A DNA stretch of 64,000 nt from CBDFKJ01 sp965248805 (GTDB taxonomy: Bacteria; Pseudomonadota; Alphaproteobacteria; UBA6615). Positions within the stretch are counted from its first letter, which is position 1. Each line of letters opens with the position of its first letter. This document shows positions 18,301-25,532 of this stretch, piece by piece. Position numbers and translations under genes: made by a program. The stretch is taken from the NCBI GenBank assembly GCA_965248805.1, contig CBDFKJ010000007.1, forward strand, positions 248,001-312,000. The letters are read 5' to 3'. Below the pieces are notes generated by a model, which saw nothing but the letters and a program-made list of their open reading frames with translations, had not been told where the DNA came from and searched no databases.

Positions 18301-18700
18301 ACTCGAAAAAGCCGTTCTGTATCAATCCGCTAGTGAACATAGTGAACTTAGTGAACGTTTTTCGGCCCCCTACGCACGTAGGGACGCGCACGCGCGCGCG
18401 GACGCATCCGCGCGAGGGAGAGGCCCGGAAAAGGTTCACAACGTTCACCACGTTCACTTCGACAAGCAAAATCAACGCCTTAAGGGAGTGAACGTGCGTG
18501 TGAACGTGTTGGCGCACGTTCACCCCCTCCCAAATTGCCCGTTCCGGCCGGTCCGCGGCGCCGTCGCGCCGACCGGCCCGCCGCGCAATGCACCACCCAA
18601 CGCGCAAGAACGGGTGGCGGCGGCGTTCCTGGAAGTTCCCCGCCGCCACCCTGACCACGACAACCCCGATCAAGGAAGGAGATCACCATGGCTCACGTAA
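15374..18700 (+). CDS. Toprim primase fused to a helicase-like ATPase domain, with a repetitive tail
   Basis: The 1108-residue protein begins with a primase-type N-terminal domain. A Toprim domain follows (GLAEGIETALSV with the catalytic Glu, and VVILADNDGKG). Residues about 560-800 look like a helicase/DUF927-like ATPase, but the P-loop near 594-604 reads KPAPGTGATL, lacking the Lys expected in GTGKS; TWIATGNNPQFS is the sensor region. From about residue 885 the protein becomes Arg/Ser/Pro-rich (repeated RSPRSP), because the DNA there is an array of short repeats. The family normally ends near that point, so the tail is probably a by-product of the array. It overlaps the RuvC-like gene by 13 bp. 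Confidence 0.8.
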   Translation: MIDLNDVCPLGLEPARYDLDEIVGRLRESAEHWVPRHFPNGRRNGDEWRLANIGGDAPRKNGSCVIAIKGPHAGDWIDFDTGEGGGPLSTLEHATGLTARALFDYAAELVGTAPVRTAAPAPPKDGAGSASEAAPETRSKENARREIEIVLKGCRALADTPGETYLAARGLAVPDTPELRFHPDLTHWETRTGYPGLVAFVRNAGGRVIGIHRTYLAPDGAAKADLPSPRMMLGPVAGGAVRLAPLGENGVLGLAEGIETALSVIEACPGLPVWAALAAGNLAHVALPPEVVRVVILADNDGKGVGIRAAERAAARHAAEGRRVWIAMPDRAGEDFNDLLQRAGPDAVRQALEAAVEWTPATTPEDAQPAMVEATASEVGGHRPVGFSAPNAPTTRMRADDGDLARLTARGWDLLKAANTPPWLYRCGGRPSWVERDDDGGPIAHAMTEDRMRHALAQLADWRRTSRSGDLVPAHPPAVLLKNLLATPDPALPVLAAIVTAPVFGHDGSLVTKPGYHAATRLLYEPPPGFRLPSVPERPTRAETDAARTLLLDGLLGDFPFTSEAERAHALALILLPFVRALIDGPTPLHLIEKPAPGTGATLMIDAIAVVTTGVSASVMVEGRDDEEWRKRLTAKLRQIPSIVLIDNLRRRLDAAPLAAALTAPWWEDRILGKSETVRFPIRCTWIATGNNPQFSNELARRLVRIRLDAHVDQPWRREDFRHANLLAWTRANRAALVAACLTLGRAWIAAGRPRHGSMLGSFEAWAGIMGGILEAAGVPGFLANLDEMYEAADAEGAVWRAFVAAWWERHGTAEVGTAELHELALACEPPLPLGDGGERSQRTRLGRALGRLRDRVFAIGEVKVCVRVAGTRQRAQRWRLTIENQGPDQRSPRSPGSHRENQTPDTRSPRSHPANQTLDARSPRSPYSNNSTACTKANKVGCGGTGSLLENPTSDARSPRSPGRVNVCERSLPRSLEKAVLYQSASEHSELSERFSAPYARRDAHARADASARGRGPEKVHNVHHVHFDKQNQRLKGVNVRVNVLAHVHPLPNCPFRPVRGAVAPTGPPRNAPPNAQERVAAAFLEVPRRHPDHDNPDQGRRSPWLT
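18044..18530. repeat. Iteron-like array of ACGTTCAC / GTGAACGT repeats at the primase 3' end
   Basis: The octamer ACGTTCAC or its complement occurs many times here, often as the pair CGTTCACCACGTTCAC with 9-bp periodicity (near 18045, 18090, 18135, 18245 and 18437). Elsewhere it forms GTGAACGTTCAC-type palindromes (near 18280) and the series GTGAACATAGTGAACTTAG (near 18332). Spacer bases vary, unlike CRISPR. Repeated initiator sites inside a replication gene are the known layout of the lambda origin, located in gene O. I infer a phage replication origin with iterons. Confidence 0.75.
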
Positions 18701-19299
18701 CTCTGCCCAAGAATGCGCCGCCTGAACACCGTGCCCCGTTGCCGGCTGCCCGGCACGGCGGCAACGCCGGTATCGCCTGTCCGGCGGCCGAACCCCCAGT
18801 GCCGGCCGCGAACGATGCCGGCGTGTCCAGTCCCGGCACCGTGCTCGCGCTCGATCTCGGTACCGCGACCGGTTGGGCTCTGCGCGACGAGTGCGGCGCC
18901 ATCACCAGCGGTACCGTCTCGTTCCGGCCCTATCGCTTTTCGGGCGGCGGGATGCGATTCCTGCGCTTCAAGCGCTGGCTGACCGAGGTCAAGAACGCCG
19001 CCGGCGGCATCGATGCGATCTACCTCGAGGAGGTCCGGCGCCACGCCGGCACCAGTGCCGGCCAGATCTATGGTGGCTGGCTCGCCATCCTGAGCGCCTG
19101 GTGCGAGCACCATTCCATTCCGTATCAGGGCGTGCCGGTCGGCACCATCAAGCGCCACGTCACCGGGAAGGGCAACGCGCCGAAGCAGGAGGTGATCGCC
19201 GCGGTCTGCGCGCGCGGCTTCTCGCCCGCCGACGACAACGAGGCCGACGCCATCGCGCTCTTGCTGTGGGCCATCGAGAGCCGGGCGGGTGCGCTATGA
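18688..19299 (+). CDS. RuvC-like Holliday junction nuclease of phage type
   Basis: The 203-residue protein carries an RNase H-fold core. Asp56 lies in TVLALDLGTATGWAL, Glu114/115 in AIYLEEVRRHAG and Asp187 in DNEADAIALLLW, matching the acidic catalytic residues of RuvC-type resolvases. A strong ribosome site (AAGGAAGGAG) supports the ATG at 18688, although the first 45 residues are low-complexity. Resolution of branched DNA before packaging is the likely job. The stop overlaps the next start by 4 bp. Confidence 0.8.
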   Translation: MAHVTLPKNAPPEHRAPLPAARHGGNAGIACPAAEPPVPAANDAGVSSPGTVLALDLGTATGWALRDECGAITSGTVSFRPYRFSGGGMRFLRFKRWLTEVKNAAGGIDAIYLEEVRRHAGTSAGQIYGGWLAILSAWCEHHSIPYQGVPVGTIKRHVTGKGNAPKQEVIAAVCARGFSPADDNEADAIALLLWAIESRAGAL

Positions 19300-19553
19300 A
19301 CGGCGCCATGCTGCTCGAGCATGCTGCCGGCGTTGTCGACAAACGCCGGGCCGACTACGGCGAGCCGGAGGACCTGTTCGAGCATGTCGCGGTCCGCTGG
19401 TCGCAGGTGCTCGGGATCCGGGTCACGGCCGCTCAGGTGGCGGTCTGCCTGATGGACCTCAAGATGGCTCGGCTCGCTCACAATCCGAAGCATCTCGACA
19501 GCCTCGTCGACGTCCTTGGCTACGGCGCCTGTCTCAGGGAGATCACCCGGTGA
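19296..19553 (+). CDS. Small DUF6378-like phage protein
   Basis: The 85-residue product reads HAAGVVDKRRADYGEPEDLF, then VAVCLMDLKMARLAHNPKH and DVLGYGACLREI. This resembles a short MazG-like all-alpha fold found in many phages, with acidic residues that could bind a metal-nucleotide. It is translationally coupled on both sides (ATGA and GTGA overlaps). The function is unproven. Confidence 0.7.
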   Translation: MNGAMLLEHAAGVVDKRRADYGEPEDLFEHVAVRWSQVLGIRVTAAQVAVCLMDLKMARLAHNPKHLDSLVDVLGYGACLREITR

Positions 19554-19792
19554 GGTGGTCGCCGAAAGGCTATGGCGGCGAGCGCCGGCCGCCCGACGAG
19601 ATCAAACGCGAGGGCTGGCGCGAGCAGGGCATCCCGGTGGTTGCTGCCGAGGACCGCCGCCTCACTTGGCCCGAGCGCGAGCTGGTCCGCCGGCTGGGCG
19701 AGCGGCTCTACGGCAGACGGTCGGCGTCAAGCGACACTGCAAACGGGCGCTCCGTGTCCATACGGAACCATCGGACCGCGGCCCATGGCTAA
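19550..19792 (+). CDS. Small phage hypothetical protein, GTG start
   Basis: An 80-residue frame opens with GTG inside the preceding stop (GTGA). Its first 55 residues (RPPDEIKREGWREQGIPVV, LTWPERELVRRLGERLYG) look like a helical DNA-associated phage protein. The last 25 residues are Ser/Arg/His-rich and less convincing. The ATG of the following gene lies within its end. No family is recognised. Confidence 0.6.
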   Translation: MRWSPKGYGGERRPPDEIKREGWREQGIPVVAAEDRRLTWPERELVRRLGERLYGRRSASSDTANGRSVSIRNHRTAAHG

Positions 19793-20354
19793 GCGTAGAA
19801 AACGCGCCACCAAGGGCAAGGCGCGGTCCGCACGCTCGCGTCCCGAGGTCGTCAACCTGGCCGGCGGCCGCAAGGTCGAGATGGTGCACGAGGCCGATCC
19901 CGAGGGCCGGCCCGTCACCCACGGCCGCACCGTCGATACGCTGGCGCGCATGCTGAAGGCCGGTACCATCACGCGGTCCATGCACGATGCGGCGCGAGAT
20001 TTTCAGGCCCACTTCACCATCGCCGCCTACGACGCCACGGCCGCCGTCTCGATCGTTCGAGTCGTCCGGGTACGCGGCGAGAAGATGACCTGGAGCGACG
20101 ATCTCACGGTCCGTCAGATCGCGGCGCGCGACCGGGTCCACGACGCGCTCACCGTGCTCGGCGGCATGACGAGCCCCGGCGGCAGCTGCGTCTGGCACGT
20201 GGTCGGGCTGCAGCTGAGTCTCAGGGAGTGGGCGATGCAGCGGGGCTGGAACAACCGGCCCGTCCGGCCCAGCGAGGCCAGCGGGATCCTGATCTCCGCG
20301 CTCGGCATGCTCGCCGTCCATTACGGCTACGAGCGGCAACGGCGGGCGAGCTGA
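19785..20354 (+). CDS. DUF6456-like phage protein, possible late regulator
   Basis: The 189-residue protein has a basic N-terminus (AKRRKRATKGKARSARSR). A C-terminal domain follows with VHDALTVLGGMTSPGGSCVW, SLREWAMQRGWNNRPV and GILISALGMLAVHYG. This pattern matches DUF6456, seen at the end of early operons in alphaproteobacterial phages and thought to be regulatory. Its last 16 codons recur almost identically at 47375-47424, evidence for a second copy of this module. Confidence 0.7.
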   Translation: MAKRRKRATKGKARSARSRPEVVNLAGGRKVEMVHEADPEGRPVTHGRTVDTLARMLKAGTITRSMHDAARDFQAHFTIAAYDATAAVSIVRVVRVRGEKMTWSDDLTVRQIAARDRVHDALTVLGGMTSPGGSCVWHVVGLQLSLREWAMQRGWNNRPVRPSEASGILISALGMLAVHYGYERQRRAS

Positions 20355-20385
20355 GGGCGGAACCAGGATTCTGCAACTTGGGGTG

Positions 20386-20414
20386 TTGACAGTGATGCAT
20401 CACAAGATGTAGTC
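20386..20414 (+). promoter_or_regulatory. Promoter-like element with a perfect palindrome in the spacer
   Basis: TTGACA at 20386-20391 is followed, 16 bp later, by TGTAGT at 20408-20413. Between them lies the perfect 12-bp palindrome GTGATGCATCAC (20392-20403). The second copy of this region (47456-47483) keeps TTGACA and ACAAGATGTAG but has a different inverted repeat in the same place. The layout suggests a repressor-controlled phage promoter. The -10 match is modest. Confidence 0.6.
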
Positions 20415-20478
20415 GTTTGTCATCATCGAATTGTTGCGTTCCACTCCAGCCCGCTCCGGCATCGCCGTGGCGGGTTTC
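20414..20478 (+). ncRNA. Candidate short transcript ending in an intrinsic terminator
   Basis: Downstream of the promoter-like element there is no good reading frame, but a GC-rich hairpin (CCCGC at 20450-20454 pairing with GCGGG at 20470-20474) is followed by TTT. The same hairpin, with changed loop bases and TTTT, occurs at 47520-47548 at the same distance from the same promoter. Conservation of promoter, spacing and terminator without a gene suggests a 60-65 nt RNA. A leader whose downstream gene has been lost is the alternative. Confidence 0.45.
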
Positions 20479-20505
20479 TCAATCGCCTGCCCGAGGCTGC
20501 CCTTG

Positions 20506-20656
20506 CATGACTTGGCTCTACATTCCGCCGCGCGCGTTGACGCCGGCGGCGCGGAGAGCCTGTTCGGCCTGTCGCTCTGCGCCGGCGCCGGCGCCGGCGG
20601 CCTCGACCTCGGACTTGTGCTGGCCGAGCCCGGATACCGTGCTGTGGGTTACGTCG
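20506..20656 (+). pseudogene. Truncated start of a DNA cytosine-C5 methyltransferase
   Basis: One frame reads ESLFGLSLCAGAGAGGLDLG and then EPGYRAVGYV. This is the S-adenosylmethionine-binding motif I and following strand at the N-terminus of C5 methyltransferases. The similarity stops at about 20656 and the zinc locus begins at 20729. The gene was probably cut when that locus arrived. The other motifs (PCQ, ENV) are absent. Confidence 0.5.
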
Positions 20657-20728
20657 GGTGCGGGATCGGTCCGCACCGTGACGGACGCCGAATGGAGCGC
20701 AGCCGCCAAGCGGCGCGCCGGCTAGGGG

Positions 20729-21520
20729 CTAGCGCCGCCCGAACCGCGGCAAGGACGCGCTAAGGGCGAAAAGGATCAAGGCGGCCAGCACGACGGTGGG
20801 CCCGGCCGGAGTATCGAGACCGAGGGCGGCGGCCAGCCCGGCGCCCACTGAGAGCATACCTAAGAGGGCAGCGGCCAATGCCATCCGCTCGGGCGTGCGG
20901 GCCCAGGGGCGCGCGGCGGCGGCGGGAATAATCAGCAGCGCCACCACCAGCAAGATGCCCACGATCTTCATGGCCGCCGCTACGACCAGCGTCAGCAGCA
21001 GCATGAACAGGACATCGATGCGGGCGACCGCTACCCCTTCGGCACGAGCCAGTTCCTCGTGGATGGTGATCGCCAGCAGCGGACGCCAGATGGCGATAAG
21101 CACCGCGAGTACGGCGGCCCCGCCAGCATAGATCCACACCAATTCGCGCTCGGTCACCGCCAGAATATCGCCGAACAGATAACCCATGAGGTCGAAGCGG
21201 ACCGTCTCGAGAAAGGCGACCACCACCAGGCCCAGGGCTAGGGCGCCGTGGGCCAGAATGCCGAGCAGGGTATCGTCGGCGAGCCGGGTGCGTCTTCGCA
21301 GCGCCACCAGGGCGAGGGAGACGACAGCGCATAGCAGGATCACGCCTAAGGTGAGATTCCAATCGAGCAGAAGACCCAGCGCCACGCCCAGCAGCGCCGA
21401 GTGGGCGAGCGTTGCGCCGAAGAACGCCATGCGCCGCCAGACAACGAAGGCGCCCAACGGACCGGCCACCGCGGCCACGCCCAGCCCGGCCAGCAGCGCG
21501 CGCACCAGGAAGTCATCCAT
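20729..21520 (-). CDS. znuB: Zinc ABC transporter permease ZnuB
   Basis: The 263-residue protein is almost entirely hydrophobic, with about eight membrane segments. It shows the family text GAFVVWRRMAFFGATLAHSA near the N-terminus and MKIVGILLVVALLIIPAA near the C-terminus. ZnuB forms the inner-membrane channel for zinc import with ZnuC ATPase and ZnuA. The ATG at 21520 fits the family N-terminus (MDDFLVRALLAG); the frame extends further upstream, but that part is the other frame of znuC. The start overlaps the znuC stop by 8 bp, so the genes are coupled. Confidence 0.9.
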   Translation of the reverse strand: MDDFLVRALLAGLGVAAVAGPLGAFVVWRRMAFFGATLAHSALLGVALGLLLDWNLTLGVILLCAVVSLALVALRRRTRLADDTLLGILAHGALALGLVVVAFLETVRFDLMGYLFGDILAVTERELVWIYAGGAAVLAVLIAIWRPLLAITIHEELARAEGVAVARIDVLFMLLLTLVVAAAMKIVGILLVVALLIIPAAAARPWARTPERMALAAALLGMLSVGAGLAAALGLDTPAGPTVVLAALILFALSASLPRFGRR

Positions 21521-22298
21521 GGTGCCGGTCGCCCTGCGCGCCCTCGGCCACCACCGACCCGTCGAGGTGGTGGCGATGATCGTGCCGGTGGTGGTAGTGA
21601 GCAAAGCTCGCCGCCACATGCTCTCCGAACAAGGCGAGGTAGCCGGCAGCGCGGCTGACCGCATCGGGCGTGCCGGCGCAACACAGATGGGTGTTGATGC
21701 AGACCACATGATCGGCGGTGGACATCACGAGGTGCAGGTCGTGGGACACCAGCAGAACCCCGCATCGACGGCGGATCCGGATCGCATCGATGGTCTGATA
21801 GAGCTCCGCCTGGCCGGTGACGTCGATGGCCTGGGCCGGCTCGTCGAGAACCAGCAAGTCGGGCTCACGCAACAGAGCACGCGCGAGCAGCACGCGCTGG
21901 AACTCGCCGCCGGAGACGTCGGCGAGCGCGGTGTCCCAAAGGTAGTGGGCACCGACTTCGTCCAAGACCGTGCGACGGTCGTCGACTCCTGCCGGCGCAG
22001 AGTACGCAAGGAAGCGGTCGACGGGTAGGGGAAGCGTCGGGTCGATGGCGAGCCGCTGCGGCATGTAGCCGACTCTCAACCCCGGCTGGCGCGTCACCGT
22101 GCCGGCGCTCGGACTCAACAGCCCGAGAATGACGCGAATGAGGGTCGTCTTGCCGGCGCCGTTGGGTCCGATCAAGGTTACGATGTCGCCTTCACGGACA
22201 CCTAAGTCGACGCCAGCGACGATCTCGCGGCCGTCCAAGCGCACGTGGATATCCCGTGCGTCGACCAAGGCGGTGGGCGTCGAACCGGGCTCGCTCAT
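21513..22298 (-). CDS. znuC: Zinc ABC transporter ATP-binding protein ZnuC
   Basis: The 261-residue ATPase has Walker A GPNGAGKTT, signature VSGGEFQRV, Walker B LLVLDEP and switch VSHDLHLV. The C-terminus ends in a His-rich stretch (HYHHRHDHRHH), common in ZnuC proteins and likely to bind zinc. Homology starts at MSEPGSTP, so the ATG at 22298 is used; it overlaps the zur stop by 4 bp. ZnuC powers zinc import through ZnuB. Confidence 0.92.
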   Translation of the reverse strand: MSEPGSTPTALVDARDIHVRLDGREIVAGVDLGVREGDIVTLIGPNGAGKTTLIRVILGLLSPSAGTVTRQPGLRVGYMPQRLAIDPTLPLPVDRFLAYSAPAGVDDRRTVLDEVGAHYLWDTALADVSGGEFQRVLLARALLREPDLLVLDEPAQAIDVTGQAELYQTIDAIRIRRRCGVLLVSHDLHLVMSTADHVVCINTHLCCAGTPDAVSRAAGYLALFGEHVAASFAHYHHRHDHRHHLDGSVVAEGAQGDRHHG

Positions 22299-22801
22299 GA
22301 TGACACCGCCGGCACGCAGCGCCGGCAGCGGCCGGTCGCCTCGACGGTGCGCGACCGCAGGCTGAACCCCTCGCTTTCGGCAGAGCGGTCCAGCGCCCGG
22401 TCGAGCTTCAAATCCTCGATCTCGACGGCGTCGCCGCAACCATCGCAGATCAGGAACAGACCCCGGTGCAAGCGCTCCGGGTCGGGACAGCCGATGAAGG
22501 CGTTGAGGCTCTGGATGCGGTGGACGAGACCGTGTTCGAGCAAGAACCCGAGCGCGCGGTAGACGGTAGGCGGTGCGGCCGAGGAAAATTCGGGCTTCAG
22601 ACCGTCCAACAAGGCGTAGGCGACTGCGGGACGGTGGGAGGCCCAGATCAGCTCGAGAACGCGGCGCCGAATTGGCGTGAGACGCACGCCGAGCCGGGCG
22701 CACAGCCGTTCCGCCGTCACCAGCGCGCGGTCGACGCACTGTTGATGGTCGTGGGCGCCGTGACCCGTACCCAGTCGATCAGCCTCGGACATCGTTGCCA
22801 C
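22295..22801 (-). CDS. zur: Zinc uptake regulator Zur (Fur family)
   Basis: The 168-residue protein has the Fur-type winged helix (RLTPIRRRVLELIWAS, AAPPTVYRALGFLLE). Its metal sites include ICDGCGD and a C-terminal CRRC pair for structural zinc. With zinc bound, Zur represses znu genes. It shares an operon with znuC and znuB and diverges from znuA across a 95-bp gap holding a Zur-box-like sequence, so autoregulation is likely. A start at 22792 (MSEADR) is also possible. Confidence 0.92.
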   Translation of the reverse strand: MATMSEADRLGTGHGAHDHQQCVDRALVTAERLCARLGVRLTPIRRRVLELIWASHRPAVAYALLDGLKPEFSSAAPPTVYRALGFLLEHGLVHRIQSLNAFIGCPDPERLHRGLFLICDGCGDAVEIEDLKLDRALDRSAESEGFSLRSRTVEATGRCRRCVPAVSS

Positions 22802-22857
22802 TCTTCTCCGCGAACGACGACGGCTTGCCGGCGACGCGATAATCCCGTATTAGGTCG

Positions 22858-22878
22858 CAATGTTATACTATTACATAT
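22858..22878. promoter_or_regulatory. Probable Zur box between zur and znuA
   Basis: ATGTTATACTATTACAT (22860-22876) is an AT-rich imperfect inverted repeat of the TGTTATAnTATAACA type bound by alphaproteobacterial Zur. It lies between the divergent zur and znuA starts, within about 25 bp of the znuA ribosome site, in otherwise GC-rich DNA. Binding at low zinc would be lost and both directions expressed. Confidence 0.75.
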
Positions 22879-22896
22879 GCTAGGGAGAGACCAGCA

Positions 22897-23904
22897 TTGA
22901 GATCGCCGCTGCAGACCGCCACTGCCACCCTGCTCCTCATCGCATCGGGGATCACAGCCGCACAAGCCGCGCCCAGGGTCGTCGCCAGCATCGGTCCCAT
23001 CCATTCCCTCGTCGCCGGGGTCATAGCGGGAATCGGCGAGCCGACACTGCTGATGAAGGGTGGCTCTTCTCCCCACGCCTACGCGCTCAAGCCCTCCGAT
23101 GCGCGCCGTCTTGAGGCCGCGGACGCCGTCTTCTGGGTCGGCGAGGGCATGGAGACCTTCCTGGCCAAGCCGATGGCCGTGCTGCCCCGCAAGGCCCGCG
23201 TCGTGACACTTTCCGCGGTCCCAGGAGTCGCGCTGTTCGATCTCCGCACAGGCGGCGTCTGGTCTGAACACGCCGATGAACAGGGGCATGATGGGGAACA
23301 TCATGACGACGAGGACCTCGAGGACAAGGGCGCACAGGATGACGGTGACGACCATGACGATGAACCCCGTGCCCACGGCGACTACGACCTTCACGTCTGG
23401 CTGGACCCGGCCAACGCCCAGGCCATGGTGCGCGCCATCGTCAGGGCCCTGAGCGACATCGATGCGGCCAACGCGCCGCGATACGAGGCCAACGGCGCCG
23501 CATTGCTGCAGCGACTGGCGGCACTCGATCGGGCGTTGCGGCAAGAGCTCGAACCGCTGACCGAGCGGCCCTACATCGTCTTTCACGACGCCTACCAATA
23601 CTTCGAAGCCCGCTACGGCCTCGCACCCGCGGGTTCGGTCAGTCTCAGCCCCGACCGGGCACCCGGCGCGGCGAGACTCGTCGAGTTGCGTCGCACGATC
23701 GTCGAGGCCGGCGCGCTGTGCGTGTTCACCGAACCCCAGTTCGAGCCGGCCATCGTGCGCGTGCTGGTCGAGGACACAGCCGCGAAAACCGGCGTTCTCG
23801 ATCCGCTTGGAATCGGCCTCGAGCCTGGTGCCGACGCCTATTTCACCCTGCTCACCGACCTCGCGGCATCGCTGCGGCAATGCCTCGCGCCCGGGGCCGG
23901 TTAG
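22897..23904 (+). CDS. znuA: Zinc-binding periplasmic protein ZnuA, TTG start
   Basis: The 335-residue protein has a signal peptide (cleavage near residue 24, after AQA). Its zinc-ligand motifs are SSPHAYALKPSD, DLHVWLDPANA and VFHDAYQYFEARYG. A long acidic/His loop (about residues 129-166, with DGEHHDDED and GDDHDDEPRAHGD) separates the first ligand pair, as is typical of ZnuA and absent from manganese binders. Translation starts at TTG behind AGGGAGAGA. It captures zinc in the periplasm for ZnuBC. Confidence 0.93.
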   Translation: MRSPLQTATATLLLIASGITAAQAAPRVVASIGPIHSLVAGVIAGIGEPTLLMKGGSSPHAYALKPSDARRLEAADAVFWVGEGMETFLAKPMAVLPRKARVVTLSAVPGVALFDLRTGGVWSEHADEQGHDGEHHDDEDLEDKGAQDDGDDHDDEPRAHGDYDLHVWLDPANAQAMVRAIVRALSDIDAANAPRYEANGAALLQRLAALDRALRQELEPLTERPYIVFHDAYQYFEARYGLAPAGSVSLSPDRAPGAARLVELRRTIVEAGALCVFTEPQFEPAIVRVLVEDTAAKTGVLDPLGIGLEPGADAYFTLLTDLAASLRQCLAPGAG

Positions 23905-23969
23905 CGGCTCGTAGGCCGTCTCCCGTTTCCGGTAATACTGCCGAAAAATTTTGGCACGCAATAGAGGCA

Positions 23970-24553
23970 TCTAACCCATTGATATCGCGGGTCCTTCTCA
24001 CTGCCGAACGCAAGTGGGCGGGCTCAGCGCGAAATCGCGCCAGCGACAGGGGCAAAAACTGGGTTACCACTTGGTTACCACCGGTCACCACCTGCGCCCG
24101 GCGGATAAACCACGCTGTTACAAATACTTAGTGCCGGATCAGGGTGGTAACCTGGGTGGTAACCGAGGTTACCACCGGCCGCCGGCCAGTGCTCCGGTTG
24201 GACGGAATAACGGCGGTATATCAATGACTTACGGCCAGAGCAGGGGTGGTAACCAGGGTGGTAACCCAAGTGGTAACCACGGCTTGCCGGTTACCACCTG
24301 GTTGAAGCCGAAAAACGGCGTTATTACCAAGGCTTAGGCTAAAATCGGGGTGGTAACCTGGGTGGTAACCACCTGGTAACCAGAGCCCTTGGTTACCACC
24401 CAGGTTACCACCCTTGGTTACCACCTCCCGTTACCACCATCGAGGACGCCGGACCGGCACGAACGGCGCCGGCCGGCGCGCTGCACCGCCCACCAACGAG
24501 ACATCGACATCGGCCGTCCCGCCTCACAGGGCGCGGGCGGCCCTTTCGTGATG
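23970..24553. repeat. GGTAACC-type repeat array, copy 1 (paired with 48653-49221)
   Basis: The segment starts with text shared with 48653 onward (GCAAGTGGGCGGGCTCAGCG), followed by about sixteen copies of GTGGTAACC or its complement in both orientations between 24060 and 24440. A shared tail then runs up to the next gene. The first part reads like the Arg/Gln/Lys-rich end of a primase (SAKSRQRQGQKLG). It is probably a relic of another phage's primase 3' end with its own iterons. The whole 584 bp has no intact gene. Confidence 0.8.
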
Positions 24554-24561
24554 AGAAACCC

Positions 24562-25494
24562 ATGACCCAGCACCCGCCAATCATGCACGTGATCTCGCTC
24601 GGCGCCGGCGTCCAGTCGACGACCATGGCGCTGATGGCGGCGCACGGAGAGATCGAGCCCATGCCGGATTGTGCGATCTTCGCCGACACCGGCGCGGAGC
24701 CGCAGGCGGTCTACGAGCATCTGGACTGGCTGCGATCGGGCAACGTGCTGCCCTTCCCGGTCGAGGTCGTCCGGTTCTCCGACCTCGCCGAGGACATCCG
24801 CAAGACCGCGGCCGGTGTGAAGCCTGTGGCGGGCCGCGCGAACGGCTACCTCGCGCCGCCCTTCTTCACCGTCAACGCCGACGGCTCGCATGGGATGCTA
24901 CGCCGCGAGTGCACGTCCAACTACAAGATCAAGCCGATCCAGCGGCGCATCAAGGAGCTGCTCGGCCGGCCGCCCGACAACCCGATCCGCTCATCCCAAC
25001 CGCTCGCCTGCTCGTGGCTGGGAATCTCGGCCGACGAGTGGATCCGGGTGAGGCCCTCGGACGTCCGCTGGCTCGCCAAGCGCCATCCGCTCATCGACCG
25101 CGCGACGAAGGACGGGCCGCCGCCGCACGCGCGCTGGATGAGCCGGCAGGACTGCATCGCGTGGCTGACGGGCCATGGATACCCGGTCCCGCCGCGCTCG
25201 GCCTGCACCTTCTGCCCCTACCGGAGCGCCGCCGAGTGGGAGGCCCTGCGCGAAGACCCGAACGACTGGAACGAGGCCGTCGCCATCGATCGTCTGATCC
25301 GCGACATGCCGACTCAGGAGCGGGCCGGGCTCAGGAAGGGCGGCCGCCTCTACGTCAACGTGAACCGCCGCCCGCTGGAGGAACTCGCGGCCGGGGGTCC
25401 GGTCGGCTCGACGCTGATCGCGGCCGAGAAGACCGGACGCACGGCACGGCTGGTGGAACTCGATCCCGGCTATTGTGACGTCGTCGTCGCTTAA
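24562..25494 (+). CDS. Phage PAPS-reductase-like / PP-loop protein
   Basis: The 310-residue protein begins HVISLGAGVQSTTMALMAA, the PP-loop of the adenine-nucleotide alpha-hydrolase superfamily. The C-terminal half has SACTFCPYRSAAEWEAL with a CxxC pair. Phage members of this family are associated with sulfur-containing modifications of nucleic acids or with unknown sulfotransfer; a role in cysteine synthesis is unlikely here. It follows the GGTAACC array directly, as a methyltransferase follows the second copy of the array, so it is cargo at a swappable position. The substrate is unknown. Confidence 0.8.
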   Translation: MTQHPPIMHVISLGAGVQSTTMALMAAHGEIEPMPDCAIFADTGAEPQAVYEHLDWLRSGNVLPFPVEVVRFSDLAEDIRKTAAGVKPVAGRANGYLAPPFFTVNADGSHGMLRRECTSNYKIKPIQRRIKELLGRPPDNPIRSSQPLACSWLGISADEWIRVRPSDVRWLAKRHPLIDRATKDGPPPHARWMSRQDCIAWLTGHGYPVPPRSACTFCPYRSAAEWEALREDPNDWNEAVAIDRLIRDMPTQERAGLRKGGRLYVNVNRRPLEELAAGGPVGSTLIAAEKTGRTARLVELDPGYCDVVVA

Positions 25495-25532
25495 GTCAAT
25501 GAATCAAATAGATTATTCGAGGCTCCACGGGC

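Noticed and set aside
18044..18530. CRISPR array
   Set aside because: Repeat units are only 8-16 bp, occur in both orientations and have spacers of irregular length; no cas genes are nearby.
24060..24440. CRISPR or transposon-end interpretation of the GGTAACC repeats
   Set aside because: Units alternate in orientation with short irregular gaps and there is no transposase or cas gene; iteron-like sites explain them better.
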